From: Cognatazoarcus halotolerans
Lineage (GTDB): Bacteria > Pseudomonadota > Gammaproteobacteria > Burkholderiales > Rhodocyclaceae
Reading direction: 5' to 3'
Length of the DNA stretch: 64,000 nt
NCBI RefSeq assembly: GCF_009800965.1
Contig: NZ_WUAF01000018.1
Coordinates: 1 to 64,000, forward strand
Shown here: positions 8,711-15,080 of the stretch, piece after piece
Position numbering within the stretch: position 1 is the first letter of the stretch
How the letters are laid out: every line of letters begins with the position of its first letter
The notes under the pieces: generated by a model
The model's database searches: none
What the model was told of the DNA's origin: nothing
What the model saw: only the letters and a program-made list of their open reading frames with translations
Program-made: the position numbers and the translations under genes

Positions 8711-8871
8711 ATTCCGGCGTTCGCCGGAATGACGGGGCCCCTCGTACGAGCCTCCATAGTCGAACCTGCTGCTCCCGGTCACGTTTCGAACGGGGGTGGA
8801 TTTCGCAGAGCCGACCGTCCGGAGCTCTTTGGCGGATCGGAAAACCGCGTCATCCCGGCGAACGCCGGGAT
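8711..8871. repeat. REP-like palindrome pair, unit 1
   Basis: A unit of about 160 bp is bounded by two palindromes of the dRS3/REP kind: ATTCCGGCGTTCGCCGGAAT at 8711-8730 and ATCCCGGCGAACGCCGGGAT at 8852-8871. Their outer flanks (GTGGATT...GAATGACGGGG and GCGTCATCCC...GGGATCCACG) are inverted complements, so the unit has terminal inverted repeats like a REPIN or MITE. The internal sequence is closely similar to unit 2. No transposase is encoded inside. Confidence 0.8.
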
Positions 8872-8898
8872 CCACGACGGGCTCCAGTACTCCGTCGC

Positions 8899-9015
8899 GC
8901 CGCATCGACCCAGGCAGACGCCACCAAGGGTGGGGCGCTGCCGCTGCTCGGCACCGGGAAGATCGAGGAGAACAAACCAGGCTGGCGGGATCTGAGCGAG
9001 GAGATTGCCGGATGA
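8899..9015 (+). pseudogene. chimeric remnant: aas 3' segment joined to GIY-YIG 3' end (copy 2)
   Basis: Bases about 8899-8962 are a decayed copy of two pieces of the aas 3' end (compare 8266-8313 and 8418-8449: CGCATCGACCCAG, GCGCTGCCGCTGCTCGGCAC). From about 8962 the sequence continues as the last ~54 bases of the GIY-YIG gene, ending in the same GAGATTGCCGGATGA stop context. It is not an expressed gene. It shows that a block containing the aas end, the GIY-YIG gene and the palindromes was duplicated and then lost its middle. Confidence 0.7.
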
Positions 9016-9039
9016 GTGCATTCTCCACCGTGGGTATGG

Positions 9040-9203
9040 ATTCCGGCGTTCGCCGGAATGACGGGGCCCTCTGCGCGAGCCGCCATAGTCGAACCTGCTG
9101 CCGCTCCCGGTCAGGTTGCGAACGGAAATGGATTTCGAAGAATCGGCCGTCCGGAATTCTTCGGTGGACCGGAAACCCGCGTCATCCCGGCGAACGCCGG
9201 GAT
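9040..9203. repeat. REP-like palindrome pair, unit 2
   Basis: A direct repeat of unit 1, with the same boundary palindromes at 9040-9059 and 9184-9203. The interior is recognisably the same (CCATAGTCGAACCTGCTG, then CCGGTCA). The unit ends 41 bp before the start of the intact GIY-YIG gene. Confidence 0.8.
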
Positions 9204-9244
9204 CCACGATGGACGCTGGCCCCCATCGGACAAGGTGACCAAGC

Positions 9245-9535
9245 ATGAAACAAGCGTGTGTCTATCTGCTCGCCAGTCGTCGCAACGGCACCCTCTACGT
9301 GGGTGTTACCTCGAACCTCGTGCAGCGCGTGTGGCAGCACCGGGAAGGACTCGCCGAGGGGTTCACGAAGCGCTATGGCGTAAAGCAGCTGGTGTGGTTT
9401 GAGCTGCACGACGACATGGCGTCGGCGATCCGCCGCGAGAAAGCCCTCAAGGAATGGCAGCGCGCCTGGAAGATCGAGTTGATCGAAAAGACCAACCCGG
9501 GCTGGCGTGACCTTTACGAGGAGATTGTCGGATGA
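9245..9535 (+). CDS. GIY-YIG nuclease superfamily protein (intact copy)
   Basis: The 96-aa protein is a single GIY-YIG domain of the small UPF0213/YhbQ type. The paired beta-strand tyrosines are in CVYLLAS (residues 5-11) and LYVGVTS (17-23), followed by NLVQRVWQHR with the catalytic Arg, then AIRREKALKEWQR near residues 61-73. The family are predicted metal-dependent DNA nucleases. This gene is the only uninterrupted one of three tandem remnants. Its stop is followed after 24 bp by a palindrome, and a palindrome lies just upstream. The repeated association suggests nuclease and palindromes move or amplify together; that is inference. Confidence 0.85.
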   Translation: MKQACVYLLASRRNGTLYVGVTSNLVQRVWQHREGLAEGFTKRYGVKQLVWFELHDDMASAIRREKALKEWQRAWKIELIEKTNPGWRDLYEEIVG

Positions 9536-9559
9536 GTGCCGTTTCCACCGTGGGGGTGG

Positions 9560-9765
9560 ATTCCGGCGTTTGCCGGAATGACGGGCACCTTCCCAAGCGC
9601 AAGCTACCGGGTAACGCCGGGCCGGTGGCCACGTGCAGGAGCCTTCCCACCCATACTTGCCGCCAATCGGAAATGCCCCGTCGCAGGATCCGGAGTTCGC
9701 AGCAACTGCCGTCCGTAATCTCGCCCCGAAGCGCCGGGCAGCGTCATCCCGGCGAACGCCGGGAT
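9560..9765. repeat. REP-like palindrome pair, unit 3
   Basis: The boundary palindromes are at 9560-9579 (one base changed: GCGTTTGCCGG) and 9746-9765. The interior (about 165 bp) has diverged from units 1 and 2 or is a different filler. No gene is seen between the GIY-YIG stop and the start at 9851. Confidence 0.75.
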
Positions 9766-9850
9766 CCAGAACGGCCGTCTGCTCGTCCCCTGCCCGATGA
9801 GCTACGGACCCGCTTTTCCAACCGTCGCACCACCCGTCCTTGAGACCCAG

Positions 9851-11731
9851 ATGAGCTCCCAGTTCAAACTCCTCGAGCAGCGCCGTTTCCTGCCCTTCTT
9901 CCTGACCCAGTTTGCCGGCGCCTTCAACGACAACTTCTACAAGAACGCCTTGGTGGTGCTGATGACCTTTCAGGCGGCGCAGTTCACCACGCTGGCGCCC
10001 GGCGTGCTGGTGAACCTCGCCGCGGGGCTTTTCATCCTGCCATTCTTCCTGTTCTCGGCCACCTCCGGACAGCTTGCCGACAAATACGAGAAGAGCCGCC
10101 TGATCCGTTTCACCAAGCTGCTCGAGATCGGCATCATGGTGCTCGCCGCGGTCGCTTTCGCGCTCAAGTCGTTGCCGCTGATGCTCGGTACGCTGTTCCT
10201 GATGGGCACCCAGTCGTCGATCTTCGGCCCGGTGAAGTACGCGATCCTGCCGCAGCACCTCGCCGAGGAAGAGATCGTCGGCGGCAACGCACTGGTGGAG
10301 TCGGGCACCTTCGTGTCGATCCTGCTCGGCACCATCGCCGGCGGTGTCACCATCGCCCTGCCCGGCGGCACCACCCTGGTGTCGATCGGCGCGATCGTGG
10401 TGGCGGTGCTCGGCTATGCCGCCAGCCGCGGCATCCCGATCGCGCCGGCGGCCGCCCCGGACCTGCGCATCAACTGGAACCCGCTCACCGAGACCTGGCG
10501 CAACATCGGCGAAACTCGCGGCAATCGCACGGTGTTCCTGTCGATCCTCGGGATCTCCTGGTTCTGGTTCTACGGGGCGATGTTCCTGTCGCAATTCCCG
10601 GGCTATGCGCGCGAGGTGCTGGGCGGCGACGAGCACGCGGTGACGCTGCTGCTGGCAGTATTTTCGGTCGGCATCGGCATCGGCTCGCTGCTGTGCGAGA
10701 AGCTCTCGGGGCGGCACGTCGAGATCGGCCTGGTGCCCTTCGGCTCGATCGGCCTGACCCTGTTCGGCCTCGACCTGTGGTGGGCCAGCCCGGCCAGTGT
10801 GGCCGCGGCCGCACCGCTGCCGATCGGTGCGCTGCTCGCCACGCCGTCGAGCTGGCGGGTGCTGTTCGACCTGGTGATGATCGGGGTCTTCGGCGGCTTC
10901 TTCATCGTGCCGCTGTACGCGCTGATCCAGACGCGCTCCGAGCCGGAGCGGCGCTCGCGCATCATCGCCGGCAACAACATCCTCAACGCCTTGTTCATGG
11001 TGGTTGCCGCCGGCCTTGCGGCGGGCCTGCTGGCGGCGGGTGCCAGCATCGCCCAGCTGATCCTCGTCACCGCGCTGCTCAACGCCTGCGTGGCAATCTA
11101 CATCTACACCCTGGTGCCCGAATTCCTGCTGCGCTTCGTGGTGTGGATGCTGGTGCACACGGTGTATCGGCTCAAGGTGGTGGGCGAGGAGCACATTCCC
11201 GACGAAGGGCCGGCGCTGATCGTCGCCAACCATGTGAGCTTTGCCGATGCGCTGATCATCATGGCGGCGAGCCGCCGGCCGATCCGTTTCGTGATGGATC
11301 ACCAGATATTCCGCTGGCCGGTGCTGTCCTTCCTGTTCCGCACCAGCCGGGCGATCCCGATCGCGCCGGCCAAGGAAGACCCGGCGATGATGGAGCGTGC
11401 CTTCGACGAGGTGGCCGCGGCGCTCGAGGCGGGCGAGCTGGTGGGGCTGTTTCCGGAAGGCCGCATCACCGACGACGGCGAGCTCGGGCCCTTCCGCCCT
11501 GGGACTGCCCGCATCCTCGAGCGCACGCCGGTGCCGGTGGTGCCGATGGCGCTGCGCGGGCTGTGGGGCAGCAGCTTCAGCCGCAAGGACGGCCCGGCGC
11601 TGTCGCGCCCGCTGCGCCGCGGCATCTTCAACCGTGTCGAACTTGTCAGCGCGGCGCCCCTGAGCGCGGCGGAGGCGACGCCAGAACGCCTGCAGAACAT
11701 CATCGCGCAATTGCGTGGCGAGATGCGCTGA
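9851..11731 (+). CDS. LplT-like MFS lysophospholipid transporter fused to PlsC acyltransferase
   Basis: The 626-aa protein has about twelve transmembrane helices in residues 1-430, opening with FLPFFLTQFAGAFNDNFYKN, the typical LplT/MFS start. A soluble PlsC-like domain follows, with NHVSFAD (His461, Asp466) and FPEGRIT (~534). In E. coli LplT flips lyso-phospholipids across the inner membrane and Aas re-acylates them; many proteobacteria fuse these functions. Here the transporter carries its own acyltransferase although the separate Aas-like protein also has one. ATG 9851 is preferred to the 9797 start because the upstream 18 codons overlap repeat-derived DNA. It heads a tight set with the next three genes. 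Confidence 0.9.
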   Translation: MSSQFKLLEQRRFLPFFLTQFAGAFNDNFYKNALVVLMTFQAAQFTTLAPGVLVNLAAGLFILPFFLFSATSGQLADKYEKSRLIRFTKLLEIGIMVLAAVAFALKSLPLMLGTLFLMGTQSSIFGPVKYAILPQHLAEEEIVGGNALVESGTFVSILLGTIAGGVTIALPGGTTLVSIGAIVVAVLGYAASRGIPIAPAAAPDLRINWNPLTETWRNIGETRGNRTVFLSILGISWFWFYGAMFLSQFPGYAREVLGGDEHAVTLLLAVFSVGIGIGSLLCEKLSGRHVEIGLVPFGSIGLTLFGLDLWWASPASVAAAAPLPIGALLATPSSWRVLFDLVMIGVFGGFFIVPLYALIQTRSEPERRSRIIAGNNILNALFMVVAAGLAAGLLAAGASIAQLILVTALLNACVAIYIYTLVPEFLLRFVVWMLVHTVYRLKVVGEEHIPDEGPALIVANHVSFADALIIMAASRRPIRFVMDHQIFRWPVLSFLFRTSRAIPIAPAKEDPAMMERAFDEVAAALEAGELVGLFPEGRITDDGELGPFRPGTARILERTPVPVVPMALRGLWGSSFSRKDGPALSRPLRRGIFNRVELVSAAPLSAAEATPERLQNIIAQLRGEMR

Positions 11732-11763
11732 GTGCCCAATCCCATCAGAGCGGAGCCAATTCG

Positions 11764-12006
11764 ATGAACTTCTTCGTAGCGTTTTTCAAGACCGTGCTGC
11801 TCATGGCGCTGATCGTGCTCACCTTCGGTGGCGGCGCGTGCTTCGTCATCGGCCTGGGCGAGTTCAACAATGGCGGCGCGTTGTTCGTGCCGATCGGTGG
11901 CGGCGTGGCGCTGCTCTTCGGCTGGGCGGCATGGATGCTGCTCAAGAGTTTCCGCAAGCCTCCGGCCGGGGACGACGACATCGGACCGAACCAGGGCCAG
12001 GACTGA
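11764..12006 (+). CDS. small two-helix membrane protein
   Basis: The 80-aa protein has two hydrophobic helices (about residues 6-32 and 38-60) and a short acidic tail (GDDDIGPNQGQD). A GGAG-containing site precedes the ATG by about eight bases. It lies 32 bp after the LplT-PlsC gene and one base before the Lgt-like gene, so it belongs to this operon. No family is recognised; a small accessory subunit of the lipid enzymes is possible. Confidence 0.75.
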   Translation: MNFFVAFFKTVLLMALIVLTFGGGACFVIGLGEFNNGGALFVPIGGGVALLFGWAAWMLLKSFRKPPAGDDDIGPNQGQD

Positions 12007-12007
12007 G

Positions 12008-12760
12008 ATGCCGCTCGACCCCGCCACCGCCCACGCGGTCCATGCCCTCTTCGAGGCACTGGCGATCGCGCTCGGCGTGCGCTGCTACCTCGGCCAGCGC
12101 GCAACCGGCAGTGTGAAGGCGCCGTTCGCGGTGCTGGCCGGCTGCCTGCTCGGCGCGGCGATCGGCAACAAGGCGGCGTTCTGGCTGGAGATGCCCGAGC
12201 TGTTTTCGCGCAGCGAGGGCTGGATGCTGCTGCTCACCGGCCAGTCCATCGTCGGCGGGCTGCTCGGCGGCCTGATCGGGGTGGAGGCCGCCAAGCTGCT
12301 GAGCGGCCATCGCGCCTCGACCGGCGACCGCTTTGTCTTCCCGCTGCTGCTGGCGATCGGGGTGGGGCGCATCGGCTGCTTTCTGGCCGGCCTCAACGAT
12401 GCCACCTACGGCCTGCCGACCACGCTGCCCTGGGGTGTGGATTTCGGCGACGGCTTGCCGCGCCATCCCACGCAGCTCTACGAGATCGTCTTCTGCATCG
12501 CCCTGGCGGCGGTGCTGGCCTGCTGGCGGGCGCCGCTCGCCGCCACGCCCGGCCTGCGCTTCAAGCTGATGCTGAGCGCCTACCTGCTGTGGCGGCTCGG
12601 CATCGACACCATCAAGCCGGTGCATCATCCCTGGCCGCTCGGCCTGTCGGGCATCCAGTGGCTGTGCCTCGCCGCGCTTTCGATCTATCTGCCGCTCACG
12701 CTGCGGCAACTCAGGAGACATGCCCGTGTCCCGCAAGAATCGCCCATGGCTCTTCTATGA
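12008..12760 (+). CDS. Lgt-family membrane protein (paralogue lacking conserved Lgt residues)
   Basis: The 250-aa polytopic membrane protein matches prolipoprotein diacylglyceryl transferase: GQSIVGGLLGG (78-88), GVGRIGCFLAG (118-128) and RHPTQLYE (152-159). In housekeeping Lgt the first motif reads S-F-H-G-G and the second G-R-x-G-N-F. Here the conserved His (E. coli His103) is Val82 and the Asn (Asn146) is Cys124, while the Arg (Arg143) is kept as Arg121. The protein is also shorter than the usual 270-290 aa. It is therefore probably not the cell's lipoprotein transferase but a paralogue acting on phosphatidylglycerol-type lipid or binding it. The last 41 bp overlap the radical SAM gene, so the two are translationally linked. 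Confidence 0.8.
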   Translation: MPLDPATAHAVHALFEALAIALGVRCYLGQRATGSVKAPFAVLAGCLLGAAIGNKAAFWLEMPELFSRSEGWMLLLTGQSIVGGLLGGLIGVEAAKLLSGHRASTGDRFVFPLLLAIGVGRIGCFLAGLNDATYGLPTTLPWGVDFGDGLPRHPTQLYEIVFCIALAAVLACWRAPLAATPGLRFKLMLSAYLLWRLGIDTIKPVHHPWPLGLSGIQWLCLAALSIYLPLTLRQLRRHARVPQESPMALL

Positions 12761-14168
12761 CACCACCACTTCGGTGTGCGGCACCTGCCTGCATACCGTC
12801 GAAGCCAAGATCCTCATCAAGGACGGCCGGGTGTACATGGAGAAATGGTGTCCCGCCCACGGCAGCGAGCGGGTGCTGATCGCCGACGACGCGGACTATT
12901 ACCGGCTGGCGCGCGAGGTCTACGTGAAGCGCCCCGAGATGCCGGAAAATTTCTCCACTCGCATGCGGTACGGCTGTCCATATGACTGCGGCCTGTGCCC
13001 GGACCACATGCAGCACTCCTGCCTCACCGTGCTCGAGATCACCGACCACTGCAACCTGCGCTGCCCGGTGTGCTATGCCGGTTCGGGGCCGGAGCGGCTC
13101 AGCCACAAGCCGCTGGCCGTCGTCGAGGCGATGCTCGACGCGGTGGTGAGGAACGAGGGCGAGCCGGACGTGGTGCAGCTCTCCGGCGGCGAGCCGACCC
13201 TGCACCCGGATTTCTTCGCCATCCTCGACGCGGCCCGCGCCCGGCCGATCCGCCACCTGATGGTGAACACCAACGGCATCCGCCTTGCCCAGGAGCCGGA
13301 TTTCGCCGCGCGGCTGGCCGAATACACGCCCGGGCTGGAGATTTACCTGCAGTTCGATTCGCTACGCCCCGAGGTGCTCAGGACGCTGCGCGGCGCCGAG
13401 CTCGGCCGCATCCGCGCGCAGGCGCTCGAGGCCCTTGAACGCCACGGCATCTCGACCACGCTGGTGATGACCCTGAAGAAAGGCCTCAACGATGACGAGA
13501 TCGGCGAGGTCATCCGCCACGGCCTCGGCTACCGCTGCGTGCGCGGGGTGACCTTGCAGCCGATCCAGGACGCCGGCCGTAACGAGGGCTTCGAGGCACG
13601 CGAGCATCGCCTCACGGTGAGCGAGATCCGTCGCCGCATTGCCGAGCAGTCCGGCATCTTCACCCTTGACGACATCGTGCCGGTGCCCTGCAACCCGGAT
13701 ACATTGGCGATGGGCTACGCGCTCAAGCTCGGCGGCGAGGCCGTGCCGCTGACCCGTTATCTCGGTCCCGAGGCGCTGCTGGCGGGGCCCGCCAACACCA
13801 TCGTCTTCGAGCGCGACCCGGCGCTCAAGGAGCAGGTGTTCCGGCTCTTCTCGACCAATCATTCGCCCGAATCGCAGGCCGGCTGCCTGTCCGAGCTGCT
13901 GTGCTGCCTGCCGCGCGTTGATGCGCCCGAGCTCGGTTACGAGAACGTTTTCCGGGTGCTCATCGTGCAGTTCATGGATGCGGCCAACCTCGATATCCGC
14001 GCGCTCAAGAAATCCTGCATCCACATGGTTCAGCCGGACGGACGGATGATTCCCTTCGAGAGCCACAACCTCTTCTATCGCGATGCGCAACTGGCGCGGA
14101 CCGAAGCGATCCGCGCCGAAATCGATCGCTCGACGACGCAGCGGCGGCTCGCCTTCGTCGCACGATGA
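12720..14168 (+). CDS. radical SAM protein related to tetraether lipid synthase (Tes/MJ0619 family)
   Basis: The 482-aa protein has the radical SAM motif CNLRCPVC (Cys111, 115, 118) and SGGEPTLHPDF (~155-165). Ahead of it are two extra Cys clusters: C20-x2-C23...C44 (rubredoxin-like) and GCPYDCGLCPDHMQHSC (Cys86, 90, 93, 101). The C-terminus has FMDAANLDIRALKKSCIH followed by PDGRMIPF. This combination is the signature of the MJ0619/Tes family, in which archaeal members join lipid tails by C-C bond formation. Bacterial members have unknown or lipid-related roles; older databases call them dihydropterin methyltransferases. ATG 12720 is only two bases from AGGAG; GTG 12726 at eight bases is an alternative start. 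Overlap with the Lgt paralogue supports a lipid substrate. Confidence 0.85.
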   Translation: MPVSRKNRPWLFYDTTTSVCGTCLHTVEAKILIKDGRVYMEKWCPAHGSERVLIADDADYYRLAREVYVKRPEMPENFSTRMRYGCPYDCGLCPDHMQHSCLTVLEITDHCNLRCPVCYAGSGPERLSHKPLAVVEAMLDAVVRNEGEPDVVQLSGGEPTLHPDFFAILDAARARPIRHLMVNTNGIRLAQEPDFAARLAEYTPGLEIYLQFDSLRPEVLRTLRGAELGRIRAQALEALERHGISTTLVMTLKKGLNDDEIGEVIRHGLGYRCVRGVTLQPIQDAGRNEGFEAREHRLTVSEIRRRIAEQSGIFTLDDIVPVPCNPDTLAMGYALKLGGEAVPLTRYLGPEALLAGPANTIVFERDPALKEQVFRLFSTNHSPESQAGCLSELLCCLPRVDAPELGYENVFRVLIVQFMDAANLDIRALKKSCIHMVQPDGRMIPFESHNLFYRDAQLARTEAIRAEIDRSTTQRRLAFVAR

Positions 14169-14272
14169 CATGCCGGACATGTATGCATCTGCATATTGTG
14201 CGACGCATCATCAAATCGTCTTGAGATTGGGAAAATCTAGATTTAAAGCGTTATTAATCGATACATACCGTA

Positions 14273-14300
14273 TTGTGCAGCGCCGCATTTCTAGTATAGT
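14273..14300 (+). promoter_or_regulatory. putative sigma-70 promoter of the frd-rquA operon
   Basis: TTGTGC (14273-14278) and TATAGT (14295-14300) are separated by 16 bp, in an unusually AT-rich 160-bp intergenic stretch ahead of frdC. The -10 box matches five of six consensus bases, the -35 three of six. No clear TTGAT-N4-ATCAA FNR site was found. Confidence 0.35.
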
Positions 14301-14327
14301 CAGGTCAAACGGACTTGGAGATCCGCG

Positions 14328-15080
14328 ATGCCTGCCCCCACTGCACATTCCCTGCCACGCGCCATTCACTGGCCGGCCACGCTGGACCTGGCACAGAGTG
14401 TCTCCGGCCTGATCCTCGCGCTGTTCATGTGGTTTCACATGTGTTTCGTGTCGGCGATTCTGGTCAGCCAGGATGCCGCATGGATCGTGGCGCGCTTCTT
14501 CGAGGGCTATTTCGTGTTCGGCCGAGCGCTGCCCTGGCTGGTGTCGATCTTCGTGGCGATCATTTCCTCCCTGCTGGCGGTTCACGCCTTGCTGGCACTG
14601 CGCAAATTCCCGGCCGACTGGGCGCAGTATCGCGCCATCGCTGCCCATACTCACCGCATGGGGCACGGCGACACCCTTTTGTGGCTGGTGCAGGTGGTGA
14701 CAGGCTTCGCGATGTTCTTCCTCGCGCCGGTGCACCTCTACACGATGATGACCCGTCCCGAGCTGATCGGCCCCTTCGAGTCTGCTGATCGTGTATGGAG
14801 CGGCTTCTACTGGCCGCTCTACCTGATCCTGCTGTTCATGGTCGAGATCCACGGTGGCGTGGGCCTGTACCGGCTGGCGCTCAAATGGGGCTGGCTGCCG
14901 GCTGGCGACACCCGCGCCGGCCGCCGCCGGCTGGCCCTGGTCAAATGGGCGCTCACCGCATTCTTCCTGACGCTCGGCCTGGCCTCGCTGGGGGCGTACA
15001 TCAAGCTCGGCCAGGAGCACGCGCTCCAGGCCGGCGAACCCTATGTGCCGACCTGGCTGCGGGTGGAGCCGGCGCAATGA
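14328..15080 (+). CDS. frdC: fumarate reductase, dihaem cytochrome b subunit
   Basis: The 250-aa membrane protein has five hydrophobic helices and four histidines at 37, 86, 136 and 175. Their spacing (49, 50, 39) equals that of the four haem ligands in Wolinella succinogenes FrdC (44, 93, 143, 182). Glu59 and Glu173 fall exactly at the equivalents of the quinol-site Glu66 and the E-pathway Glu180. It is therefore a type-B dihaem quinol:fumarate reductase anchor that takes electrons from a low-potential quinol at the inner membrane. GGAG lies upstream of the ATG. The stop overlaps frdA (ATGA). The rquA gene in the same operon suggests the quinol is rhodoquinol. Confidence 0.92.
   Translation: MPAPTAHSLPRAIHWPATLDLAQSVSGLILALFMWFHMCFVSAILVSQDAAWIVARFFEGYFVFGRALPWLVSIFVAIISSLLAVHALLALRKFPADWAQYRAIAAHTHRMGHGDTLLWLVQVVTGFAMFFLAPVHLYTMMTRPELIGPFESADRVWSGFYWPLYLILLFMVEIHGGVGLYRLALKWGWLPAGDTRAGRRRLALVKWALTAFFLTLGLASLGAYIKLGQEHALQAGEPYVPTWLRVEPAQ

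Noticed and set aside
8711-9765. possible CRISPR array from repeated palindromes
   Set aside because: Spacing is irregular (about 140-190 bp within pairs), the units alternate in orientation and no cas genes are present.
9182-11710. 842-codon open frame on the - strand
   Set aside because: It is antisense to the LplT-PlsC gene and repeat units; composition is Gln/Arg/His-rich shadow coding from high-GC codon bias with no domain motifs.
14169-14327. FNR/Anr box ahead of frdC
   Set aside because: No TTGAT-N4-ATCAA sequence with acceptable match was found despite the expected anaerobic control.
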